From Lithodes maja (taxonomy: Eukaryota > Arthropoda > Malacostraca > Decapoda > Lithodidae), in assembly GCA_037953745.1 (NCBI GenBank), contig JBAKBP010007104.1, positions 39,157 to 103,156 of the forward strand: 64,000 nucleotides of DNA, written 5' to 3'. Both the position numbers and the translations under genes were made by a program. A model generated the notes under the pieces. The model worked only from the letters and a program-made list of their open reading frames with translations. It was not told the origin of the DNA and made no database searches. Below are positions 55,601 to 64,000 of the stretch, piece by piece. Within the stretch, counting starts at the first letter, position 1. Every line of letters begins with the position of its first letter.

Positions 55601-56456
55601 TCTCTTCAGGCCAATTATGCTCCCTACACTTCTTCTCAAAACGATTAAAAAATTCTGTGACTTCAGTTTCACTAAATGCCGGCACCAATTTGACTAAGTG
55701 AGACAAGGACTGTTCTCTTACTTGGCCCTCACGGCCCATCCGAATCCCTGTCGACTCTGCACGAGTCTTATCTAAATCTATTTGAGCACAATACTTCTCT
55801 GAGTCGTACCTAAGCTCAGCCTCGTGTCTCCTAGTCTCATCCTCTTGCCTCCTAACCTCAATCTCATGCCTCCTAGTCTCATTCTCCTGCTTCCTAGCCT
55901 CAGTCTCCTGCCTCCTAGACTCATTCTCCATCTCCTGCTTCCTAGCCTCAATCTCAATTTTAGCAAGCTCGAGTTTAAATATCATCTCAGGAGACAGGCC
56001 GGAAGAGGGAGCTGCCACTACTGAAGGAGGGGGGGCAAGAACTGGGGAACCACCATACGCACCGCCCGAGGGCACTCCAATCTTCCAATTCTCATCCCTC
56101 TGTGGGAGAGTGCTAACCTCCGGCAACTGAGTGGACGGCACTGTGGGAGTCGAGTGAGAGGGGATCTGGGGAGGAACCCCCCCAAACGCCCTCTCCTCCG
56201 AAACCCCATGTCGTCCACGCAACACCCAGGAAATCAGCTCCCCCTTGGACATCCCTCCTACATTGGATAGACCCAAAACCTTGGCTATCAGGTGCAAGCC
56301 ATAAACATTCACCCCAGTCAGCCTCTCCTCCGTCACGTGGTACTGCTTACTCACAAAAAGTCTAGCATCCTCCTCACTAGTTACTAACGGCACCTCCTCA
56401 CATAGCATCTCTCGCTCCTCGTCAGTACTAGGGCCCGACATACTGAAGTTCACCAA
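52617..56456 (-). CDS. Gypsy gag-protease-pol remnant polyprotein
   Basis: 1,279 codons, open. Residues 160-230 are repeated charged heptads (ARKQEMENESRRQETEARKQ), likely a coiled coil. 250-415 is a capsid region whose end (EQLTELFLLEQFYKC, then EEAVAL-type spacing as PKTLQEAAEMADL) resembles a SCAN domain. A CCHC knuckle CYLCHEKGHFARVC lies at 483-496 and the protease DTGA at about 569-572. The rest of pol is collapsed. ACHVNLLEEF and LEHLPEQQCAAL look like the post-integrase joint. A short RT piece (MPYGLKNAPATCQSLMN) lacks both catalytic Asp motifs, and a piece of RNase H (DHYPLKIL, RWSLRLLVYNLDISHIAG) closes the frame. No integrase core is present. It may still supply Gag and protease. 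Confidence 0.8.
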   Translation of the reverse strand: MVNFSMSGPSTDEEREMLCEEVPLVTSEEDARLFVSKQYHVTEERLTGVNVYGLHLIAKVLGLSNVGGMSKGELISWVLRGRHGVSEERAFGGVPPQIPSHSTPTVPSTQLPEVSTLPQRDENWKIGVPSGGAYGGSPVLAPPPSVVAAPSSGLSPEMIFKLELAKIEIEARKQEMENESRRQETEARKQENETRRHEIEVRRQEDETRRHEAELRYDSEKYCAQIDLDKTRAESTGIRMGREGQVREQSLSHLVKLVPAFSETEVTEFFNRFEKKCREHNWPEEKWAALVSSRLTGKGLKAYDALPLESCIDYPVLKRAVLRAYELQPETYRLKFRGVTKTREATFLEHARDLKDALANWTRSEKAETAEQLTELFLLEQFYKCTGADMTLTIKEKNPKTLQEAAEMADLRLSLIRGCGSAQRSEAGNKGRDTPPPRVSDIHYANKYKSYDTKTDHKTNTVPFKKGPGPSQYQGKPRGELECYLCHEKGHFARVCPSKPPTAAVSLACNIGVSPKSSEFARGSSSEAEAQPMQKHLRGSNPAQDVFCDHRGRGCVMWAGRKHGVEVLRDTGASQTLMNNLTGYPINAARVVVVQGINATRSYPLVRLELEVDGVARELDVGIVEKLPVEGVDLLLGNDFAMPASEVLPLVVAERPADVSGGEQECVERCQAQPMACAVTRARAAKVSQPSPPSSDQQRNDQQEEAKAGVGFKSFDSAALLGDSVLAPMLESGEAPGPVTASEEVGPEETPRQQRCTRREKRIAQFDIGEGFGLLRKHLDRLVPSDICKLQLEDPEVQKCGNGAVEIKHEDGEACHVNLLEEFVRQPPEQPTVPALVCRGQGGEGEGGSRAQVEESRDCHVSAKQWAGDTSLVAVEVLEHLPEQQCAALQHQLGSYPTGRAEPLSLTTRAVRDVPQAGHVTVKRPLASLFRWFKVGDEALAWLPGQGRPMAAKGGGQKEDIEQIGRVGCGIAVPGRHIASQCCSSLMQQPYHRPTVSGHVAKSGDAAQADVVTRNVGVRMYGIGGEALAIMNCGSDCTGGTDCPSHDLAVLGTKVEKEGDYRLEAAVSAGLWEGTRHVVCGDSARQLFTRLWQYFRMFVASPGLRYGVESDMQAGDSARLSLIPCRINPARQPMVQAELDYVWTKDLRDKECREWSLRVTLSERAKEVCGFVVDGSTYQCNVMPYGLKNAPATCQSLMNESEKDNDALGHFEIYVPAYGPVGVVYPDHYPLKILDPFHNRNMRLTRWSLRLLVYNLDISHIAGCDNEVACGRSGVYDPG

Positions 56457-56635
56457 AAAATTCTCGAGACAAAAGTGTTAAACTCCCTTATGCAAGCACT
56501 AATTACTAAATTAACTGGAGTCTCTTAAATGCTCTCCTAATTGCCTTACAAAAAAAAATATTCTTCAATATGTACTCTAAAGTACCAACAAACAAATGTT
56601 GTACAACTCTGCAAAAAATTATACTGTTCACAAAA

Positions 56636-56653
56636 TCCTAAGCAAGGTCGCCA
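56636..56653 (-). promoter_or_regulatory. Candidate Gypsy primer-binding site
   Basis: Two bases inside the 5' LTR the minus strand reads TGGCGACCTTGCTTAGGA. The first eight bases would pair with a tRNA ending GGTCGCCA (an arginine tRNA type); the match beyond that is unverified. Confidence 0.55.
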
Positions 56654-56655
56654 TT

Positions 56656-58472
56656 TGTTACGACCGGGCACTCGGGTACACTAGGGCTCTTACACAGGAC
56701 TCGAGTATGGCTCGCTGCCACAACGGAAACACACGATCCCAACCCCAGAGTACTGCCAGCCGAACAAAAAACGCCACTACCCTCCAGAGTTCTATCTGCT
56801 ATAACGGGGTATACAAGAACTCGGTACTAGCGTTTCACACAACAGACTAATAACAAGACGGGAGTTATCTAGTCTGGTCAACAATCAAACAAAGAAGAAA
56901 GTACTACAACACTAAAGAATAGTGTTGGCCGAAGCCGAAGTAATCCACCCTTGAACTAAGAACTTAAGAAGTCCTCCACCCTCTACTTCGGATCGGCACT
57001 ATTACGTTACGTTAAACAATAGTCCTCGAGCATCAAGCAAGGAATCTTCTGATAAGTTAGATGCTTCTCGAATACTCGTAAGAAGTAAGTATCGGATTTT
57101 GAACAGCAATTTAATGAATAACTCACTGGTAATTAAAGGCTTTAAATTGACATAAGAAGAATTATAAGAATAAGCAATAGGATATGGCAAACATTAAGAA
57201 GAAGTACTCCGACAATGCACTGGCAATAGCCTACTAAGATTGTGCTCGTGGGCCACTAATCTCTGAAGTAGCTAAGCGTGCCACGCATGAAATCAATAGT
57301 GCTTAAACAATAATATACATAAGGAGAAGCTTCAATACTATACTGTATCTGCTGGTCGAGCAAAGTCTAGCTGGGATATCTAAGGTTAAGAGACAATGGC
57401 TGAGCAAGCGGCTCGTAGCCTAGCGAGGTCCTTAAGACTGTGCGGCCAAATTACGGTAATTGACGGGATGCTCTCTTGAGAGATCCAGATCACTAGTATC
57501 TGGTTCTCTCCTGGCGATCCTCTCAAAGTCAAGCAAATGAGATAGCACAGTGTTGGGTGGCACAGGCAAAAGCCCTCACTCGCAACACAGTGCTAAACTC
57601 CCACGGTACACAATCAAAAAGACCCCCTAGGCTTCCCACGTCTCCGTTGCAATTGTGCTGGTTCAACCAACCTAGCACTCATAGGAAATCACAACTCGAG
57701 GAACCCTATCCCAGTCTAGCATTACCTAAACCAGCAGAAAACAGGAACATGAATAATAGTACACAGGGAAATACATATACGAGTGCAACAAACATCAATC
57801 AATCCTATTCTAGTTAACCCTTCCAAAAATAGGCTATCTAACAGGCACTTATCTCGTGAGAACTCAAGCGATAATACTTTGGCTGACTAAATCTGCACCA
57901 AAGGGGTCATTGAGGTTAAAAAGGGTTCAGAAGAAGAAGAAAATAGGCTGTTCAGAGAGTAGAGAAAGTTCACATCAGTCGGAAGAATATCGATAGTTGC
58001 AAGGGATATGAGAGGTCGCTTTGCCTGATGAGTTCTGAGGAAAATGCGGCGGGACCTCCCTTTTTATACTCGGCCCCGTAGCGAGCATAACGGCAATCAT
58101 GACGTCACATACTCTCTCAATCGGGGATCGACAAAGAACTTCCCACGCTTGAGGAGGGAGGGAGGGGGGAATTAGGCCTACCCCTCGTGGCGCGCTCACT
58201 GGTCGGTGTTACATAACTCTCTCTCTCTTCGCATCATTATATATATATAAATCCCACACACAATACTTATATCTAATGATATAAAATAGAACTCGTTGAC
58301 TTAGAAGAAAACAAAATACATAATGATAATACTTATAGTACAACGGTTCACATAAACTGAGTTAGGAAACTCTACACAGACTACAGCCAAAGTTCCTGCC
58401 CTGACGATCCTAGCGAGAGTGGGGCCTGACTGGGCGTTCTGTACAGCATGCTCATACTCGACATGCGTCACA
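56656..58472 (-). repeat. Gypsy 5' LTR
   Basis: It matches 50315-52131 wherever I compared. It holds the promoter by position; no TATA box was assigned with confidence (TTTTTATACTCGG near 58060 on the plus strand is of the wrong sense for transcription on the minus strand). Confidence 0.88.
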
Positions 58473-58790
58473 ACGATTAATATGAAGGGTGTGCCTGGAA
58501 GTGTGGTGGGAGGGCTTGTGGCTTTGGCTCCGCTGCATGTCTGCCTGCCGAGATCGGAACCTCTCCGGGTGGTCAGGGGCTGGGGGAGTGCTGGAGCGAC
58601 CTTGGTAACCCTGGTCTCTGGGTCTTCTCCTGGGTGACCTGGATGTGTGTGAGTTTGTGCTTTTTATCTGTGTTTATTTTTTGTTTTATGTTGTTTTTGT
58701 GTTTTCCCTGTTCTTGCTCTGTCTTGAGTCGGCTACCCCCAAAATGGGGATTGGGCCAGAGCATATAGATAGATAGATAGATCTCAATGA

Positions 58791-59256
58791 CACTATTGGG
58801 TCTCGTCACCCAGTTACTTCACCATATGGGTTTACAATCGTGATCTCAATTACCCCTTCTGAATTTACCCTCAAGCAACCCTGTTACAAACACGCTAGGT
58901 TACCTTTCACCTTAATCAATTATCGTTCTAACAAAAGATGAACCGTGCCTCAGACGCATACACAGAATAACTCTTTTAGACTTAATAATAACATACTTCA
59001 CATTGGACTAGTGTCCTTCTTTATAGTTTCCTTATTTTACAACTCAATGAATGATTCACATGGACTGGTGTCCTTTCCTAGCTATAGCTAATCTATTAGG
59101 CAATTAACAACTGTTTCCCTCTTTAACTTACTGGTTGCCTCATTTATTAACAAAAGTAATCTTTCCCTCCCCTCTTTAATTTTACTCTTTTATCTTTAAT
59201 CTCTCCTATCAGATCCTAGATAATAACTCTTTCGGCATGGCGCCGTTGCTAACAAA
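58791..59256. other. No gene recognised
   Basis: AT-rich sequence following the third 60-bp repeat unit. No motif. Confidence 0.4.
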
Positions 59257-59744
59257 TTAGGAGGTTTGACACTCTCCCAATACCAAAGAAGGAAAACCTT
59301 CTATTTGGTAGGTAGCCTCGGAGTATCCAACGTAGAGCTATATACTTATCGTATAATTCCGTTCCGCTCTGGAGCGGGCAATTATCGTAATCACTAGCGC
59401 GATAAAATCGATAACATCAAGAGTAGCACCTTACTCTCTCTACTAGGTACGTTGTACACACTTTTGAGGCTACTATTTTAAATGAAATGAAAATATTGAT
59501 GAGAAAGAAGAGAAAATTGTGCGACATTGTCCATCCTATCTGGCTCCTTAAGCCGTTGTCACGGGTCCACCGCACAACCCGACCGGGTTCATTAGATCAT
59601 CCAGGTATCAAGTTAATTAGACAAGATTGGATGGGCAGGGGTACGGTGTGAGGGCGGAATACTATGACGTTGGATACTCCGAGGCTACCTATCAAATAGA
59701 AAGTTTTCCTTCTTTGGTATTGGGAGTGTCAAACCACCCAATTT
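59257..59744. repeat. Inverted repeat, 79-bp arms, 330-bp spacer
   Basis: Arms 59257-59335 and 59666-59744 are inverse copies with a few mismatches and a 2-bp indel (left arm ends CGGAGTATCCAACGTA; right arm starts ACGTTGGATACTCCG). A third partial copy of the end word (CTCCAACGTAGA, TAACAAATTGGAGG) is at 59762-59794. It lies just beyond the 3' side of the DIRS-like coding region. Confidence 0.85.
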
Positions 59745-60233
59745 AGTAGTAGCCTATACGTCTCCAACGTAGACCTAGAGTAACAAATTGGAGGCGGACA
59801 TCCAAGCGAAAAAACACAAACTTAGCCCTTAGGAAATATCAGGGCCATGGAAAGACCGACTTAAACAAGAGAGTTAATATAAAGGATGTACTGGCAGGTG
59901 CATATCAAGAGAGGTCAAGTACAGTCAAGCCTTATTCCATGGGATAACTTAGCCTAAGACAAAGAATGATGCATTTCATAATGATGAATATAAATATCCC
60001 CCCCCCCCTCCCGGAAGAAAGCAGGACGACCCATACTGTAACGAGTAAATACCGGCATACGCCGAATAGGAGTACCGTACAGGATGTGACGAGAAACTAC
60101 ATGAGCAGTGGTAGTGACGAGCACTAAAAGCCATATGAGAAAAGTTCAGTGGTATGAGGACAAGACATACCGAAAGAATGTAGTATACTTAAGACTAGAA
60201 AGTATATCAAAAGCTTAGCCCAGTTATTAATCT

Positions 60234-61592
60234 TTAACATAGGTGCAAGTATGGGTATAGTGCAATACCCTTCCCTCCCCCCCAACCCCCAATAAGGGAA
60301 GGACAGAAGGACAAGAGACAGAAGGAACTCTGCAGGTAGATCCCGAGGGAACCTGCAGGCCAACGCACTACAAGAACGCCCCGGTCTGTCGATGGACAAC
60401 GACAGAGAGGAGGAGACAAACGTGGTGAAGGAAGACCAAAGCCCTGTGTCGGCAAAGTCCGGACGAGAAAAATCAAGTAAAACCTGAATGTAGCAGCGTA
60501 CGAACGGACGGCAGGAGCTGTGCCCTGAACGTACGGGTTACTGGCCCGAAGAACCCGACACAGGCGAAGTCCCACAGCACGGCGATCAAGCCTCCTATCG
60601 GACGTAGGCGCCACCCGTATTGTCAACCCCGACACTGGCCTGGCCGAGTACACATACGTATGCAGGGTTTGAACCGGGCATAATGGACGATGAACCCTAC
60701 CACGTGTTAAAGCCGGTACAGGAAAGGCCTAAAAACGGGAGTGTCGCGTACGGTTGTAGATACAAAACGAACAGACGGAGCCAAAGTAACTGACCCAAGG
60801 ACGGGAGAAAACGGAAGCAATGCTGGGTCCTAGACACGGCAGCCATCTCCGAGACGCCGTCACCCGCCGCCAAAGCCAAAAGGAACAGTGTCATGGCATG
60901 GACGTGTTCAGGCGCGGGATAAATAGTGCAAGAGGCAGACGAGAGCAGTGGGAGAGCCTCCGCCAGAGACCACTGAGGAGGAATCTGGCCTGGCGGGGTA
61001 GGCCTAACTCCAAAGCAGGCCCGCATAAGGAAATCCAATGCCCTGTGAGGAACGACCAACCCCGTGAATGACTCAGACGGTACCCAAATGGCCGACAGGC
61101 GGGTCCTAAGCGTGGTGCATATGTTGGGACGCATCTCAAAAATAACCAAATGAGGTAGGGAAACACGAACGCCACCGACAGGCGTGTCCGTGATGTGTTG
61201 GTCATCCCAGAAGGAAAACCGTGCCAGTGAGAGACTGAAGTCTGCCCCTGAGAATTTGTCCAGTGGAGAGGATTTGACAGTCAAAGAACGACTAAACTTC
61301 GGCAGCCACCCTGCCTCACAAACATCCACGATGTGAAGGCCAACGAGGACCTTAGGTCACCAATCGATCCCAAGTGGAAATCGGGGAACGATAGGGGATC
61401 AGGACTCGGGCGCCACCGCAACACCTGAGCGGACCAGGCGTGTGCCGGCCAGATGGAAGTGAACAACCAAACAAATCCATGGACCCACTCAGCCTGTGGA
61501 GGACTTTGCAGATCAAAAAGGGCGTCGGGTGGCGGAAACACATCGAATACGGTGTGTTGGAAAGACCAAACTACCCGGGTGCTCTGTCCCAT
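60234..61592 (-). pseudogene. DIRS-like RNase H and tyrosine recombinase region
   Basis: Frame 61329-60697 holds a recombinase core: WSLAEALPLLSS and FLLALAAGDGVSEM (residues 148-162). Relatives have an Arg two residues before the V-S-E; here it is Gly, so the first catalytic Arg seems lost. The frame then shifts to 60653-60234 (LCRVLRASNPYVQGTAPAVRSYA), a stretch resembling the region before the second catalytic Arg. 61592-61281 is the likely RNase H and connection but is too changed to show the acidic residues. It integrates a circular intermediate in active relatives. Confidence 0.6.
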
Positions 61593-61636
61593 CGACAGAG
61601 CAACCGCCCATAGGTTGGCAGTCCCGGGTAGGTAGG

Positions 61637-62566
61637 TTACACGCAGTGTGACGGTGTAAAGGAGTGCGTGGTAAAACAGGTACCCCGCCAGGTCCTGAAG
61701 AACGAAAAGACTATGCAGTCACCTGACTCAGGGTGACAGGTGTGCTCGACCTGTCCCAGTCGAGGCCCGCCCACGGCACATCGTGCGACGGTGGAAGGCA
61801 GGACCCGGGAACGGCGACTAGGAAACCGAACCGAGGAACAAGGAGAGCGTCGTGTACACAGTGTGTGGGAGAGTTCGCGGAGAAGATCCCACCCACCAAG
61901 GAAAAAGAGGAGCGGAAGACCCCGAGTGAGCAGGGGAGGTAAGGCCAGTCCGACGAGGGTCATAAAGACACGAGGGGCGACATGGAGACCGAAGGGTAAA
62001 CCACCGAACGTGACATAATTAGAGTCATCAATACGAGGCACGACAGTTCGACCACCGGTCACAACACCTCGCTGTCTGTCACGGAGACCAGAAAGACATG
62101 CGACAGGAAGCCCCGCCGGTGAGGCGAGACTTCCCGAATAATCCCATCCACGTGCATGGACAGAATAACTTAGGCGACGTCTGGGGAGACAGCCCGATGT
62201 CACGCAGGTCGCCGGAGTGGAAACATGGACCGGCACCTCGAGGACAGACCCCGCCGTATTACCCGGCGTGACCACGAACGGCGAAGCTAAACCGAGAGTG
62301 GGGACGCAAGAGCCGGTAGGGGCCCCGAGTCTGGCGGCCTCGTTAAGAGCCGGTCTGCCGACCTCAACTAAGAGGAAGCGGTTGAGGAGGGTCGTGACAT
62401 CCCAGGCGGACGGGGAGCGAAGAGCCCTGCAGCAGCAAAGAGGGAAGACCCCTGCCATGCAGGGACAGAGAAGAGCCCCTCCGGAGGGAGCACAGAAAGC
62501 AACAGCGACGTGCGGACCTCGGCCGGCGCCAGTGTACAGAAGGAAAACCATAGAGACTGGCGACAA
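61637..62566 (-). pseudogene. DIRS-like reverse transcriptase
   Basis: 309 codons. The recognisable core is residues 185-230: FGGLPFGLHVAPRVF, matching the DIRS pattern (LPFGL..APRVF), then PLLTRGLPLLFFLGGWDLL. In active DIRS RTs the last motif is L-D-D-W. Here the aspartate pair is replaced by two glycines (codons at 61892-61897), so polymerase activity should be lost. Upstream residues align poorly and several frames are open in parallel. Confidence 0.7.
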
Positions 62567-62599
62567 CGCGCAGCCTCATGGAAGGGACACTGAATGAAG

Positions 62600-64000
62600 C
62601 CGACGGAGGCGATGGCGAGCTGCAGTCGCACTCACCCGAATTGGGCCCCTCTCTTCCCGAGCACCCTAGTCGGTGGGGCTACAATAAGCCTGAGGGGAAG
62701 CCGAGCTAGGTGCAGTCGCTCGAAGAGGGTGGAGGATGCAAGCAGTGCGCCGCCAGGGCTTGTGAACACATTCCAGGGCACCCTTTTCTGGAGGCGTGAA
62801 GGAACGTGGCATACGTTCAGAAAGATAACGTAGGGACAAAGAACCAGGCCCAAAATGGAGGTGAAACCCCGGATGAAGGCATGACGAGGCTCGACACGGA
62901 GGAGCAGCCGACAGGAGGGAGTGGTGAAGAACCCATCTCCGACCGAACCCCGAAGTCGATTCCCTCCGTCAGCCACAAGGAACAGTAAAAGATAAACTAT
63001 GGAATGACACTACTGAAACTCATACGAGGCCGACAGAGTGGGCGCGTCGACATGTACGTCGTGTCGAGCAAAGGCTTCGAGCTGTACCGGCCAACTCGCA
63101 GGCACCGGGCGCAACCCTTGTGCATGTGTAAGAGCTCGTCCCGGGCGGGATGCCGTCACGTTCCCCCACGATGACTGCTTCCCGTAAAGGGAAGGGAAGC
63201 GACATCCGTTAGGGACCTGAAACATCCCGAGGGACGGAACGTGGACAGGCCGACCAACCAGCCCCAGGCTACACTCAGGGAGCATGACTAAAGAAGTCAA
63301 TGCAGCCTGGGAGCGAGTGGGAGGATGGACAACCGGAGCAGCAACCACAGGTAGAGCAGGTTACGTAGGCAAGAACACCGCCCAGTACGGAAGCACGCCC
63401 GGAGATCGTACAGGGGAAGAGACAGGGCGGTGTGGAGCCGGAGACCGTCGGCGACGTGGTGAAGTAGAGCGGCGTATCCCCTACAACCCGGCGTCCTCGG
63501 AAACAGTAGGGACGTCCGAACGAGGCACCGGGGGAAAAGCGTTCAGGCGCCAGGGAGACAGCAGAGGGAAGGGGAAGCATGGCACGCACCCCTTCGTCTA
63601 GGAAGCGCGGAAACCGTCAGAGGTGGTCCTTGACAGAGAGAGCGGAAGCGCGGAAACCGTCAGAGGTGGTCCTTGACAGAGAGAGCGAAACCCCGATCAT
63701 GTAGCTCAGAGGCGAGACCTTGCCTCTACAGCGTCCGGGAACGTAGGACGAGACCCAAAGGTCAATATCGACGAGACACGGTTTACACCGCCGAGGGTTA
63801 AACCCATCCCAGTTGTAGTACGAGACATGGGTAGGACTCTTCATGTCCCAACGGGCATGGCAGGACGGGAACCCCCATGGTGTGCGCAGGAAGGAAAGGA
63901 CATCCTCACTGCAACCGGAAAGGAAAAATATACCGATAGCCCATGTATGAAGCGCCCCAGGCAGAGCAGGGGAAGAAGGCAGGCGGGCCACAAAGAGTTA
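62600..64000 (-). pseudogene. Probable DIRS gag region
   Basis: Several overlapping short minus-strand frames (63991-63617, 63348-63010, 62976-62632) precede RT. I recognise no domain. Position alone suggests gag. The two 43-bp repeats at 63602-63687 shift the frame. Confidence 0.4.

Larger units (their letters stand above)
50315..58472 (-). mobile_element. Gypsy element, recent, pol internally deleted (Gmr1-like by features)
   Basis: Two 1,817-bp LTRs (TG...CA) at 50315-52131 and 56656-58472, with a 4-bp duplication ACGA at 50311-50314 and 58473-58476. The internal region codes on the minus strand. I saw no difference between the LTRs in the stretches compared, and equal spacing of 6,341 bp shows no indels. 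A SCAN-like capsid and remnants that look post-integrase but lie before RT suggest the Gmr1-like group. This is inference. Confidence 0.85.
49382..58780 (+). mobile_element. RTE-type LINE, copy 3, carrying a Gypsy element
   Basis: A 10-bp target duplication ATCTCAATGA lies at 49372-49381 and 58781-58790. The LINE is 5' truncated within RT. Its coding part is 49384-50229, and its 3' UTR is split by the Gypsy element. It ends with CCCCAAAATGGGGATTGGGC and an (ATAG)n tail at about 58765-58780. It is distinct in sequence from copies 1 and 2. Confidence 0.85.
59745..64000 (-). mobile_element. DIRS-like retrotransposon, decayed, runs off the window
   Basis: Minus-strand order: gag-like region (64000-62600), RT (62566-61637), RNase H-like region (61592-61281), tyrosine recombinase (61329-60234). 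The region is T-poor on the plus strand. Frames change often and key residues are missing. A 43-bp tandem duplication lies at 63602-63687. The left part of the element is outside the window. The inverted repeat at 59257-59744 may be its terminal structure. Confidence 0.7.

Noticed and set aside
62217..62597. Plus-strand ORFs in the 60-64 kb region
   Set aside because: Shadows caused by T-poor composition; the DIRS motifs are on the minus strand.

Overview
This is eukaryotic, repeat-saturated DNA, and I find no host gene anywhere in the 64 kb. The mix of element types fits an invertebrate. It includes BEL/Pao and Gypsy LTR retrotransposons, a DIRS-like tyrosine-recombinase retrotransposon, CR1/L2-group and RTE-type LINEs, a tRNA-derived SINE, and piggyBac, pogo/Tigger and hAT DNA transposons. 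A crustacean, perhaps a decapod, is my best guess: DIRS elements are well known there and the CCTAGGCCTA-rich low-complexity DNA would fit. The species call is inference only.

Layout. 1-505: degenerate repeat sequence. 506-5800: minus-strand CR1/L2-group LINE with ORF1 and ORF2, ORF1 cut by a 480-bp TTAA MITE. 5871-12349: pogo-like TIR element swollen by an RTE LINE, two TTAA MITEs and two Tigger-derived MITEs. 13276-13860: LINE 3' fragment. 13957-15552: three TTAA MITEs nested one inside another. 15653-37846: one minus-strand BEL/Pao element, stretched to 22 kb by insertions. These are a MITE after the integrase, a 4.2-kb hAT element inside the RT domain, a SINE inside gag, an 8-kb piggyBac element in the 5' leader (itself holding a pogo element that holds a Tigger-like MITE), and a MITE plus a CR1-type LINE inside the 5' LTR. 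38047-39584: a clean 5'-truncated RTE copy. 39647-41671: a 75-unit 27-bp minisatellite. 42281-44160: three nested DNA elements inside a PHD-bearing LINE ORF1 fragment. 45012-49194: a run of TIR elements. 49382-58780: a truncated RTE copy with a very young Gypsy element in its 3' UTR. 59257-64000: an inverted repeat and a decayed DIRS-like element running off the window.

How the parts relate. Many insertion boundaries can be read directly because target-site duplications (TTAA, TA, 8-bp hAT, 10-15 bp LINE/SINE) and uninterrupted paralogues of the target occur in the same window. The piggyBac element at 26937-34927 carries the transposase and shares its right end and an internal core with the 480-bp TTAA MITEs, so it or a close relative is their likely source of transposase. 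The most unusual structure is at one end of these TTAA elements. Each carries two copies of a short palindrome, alike within an element but with a different sequence between subfamilies.

The only elements that look recently active are the Gypsy element (two 1,817-bp LTRs with no visible difference and an exact 4-bp TSD, although its pol is gutted) and the RTE copy at 38047-39584.
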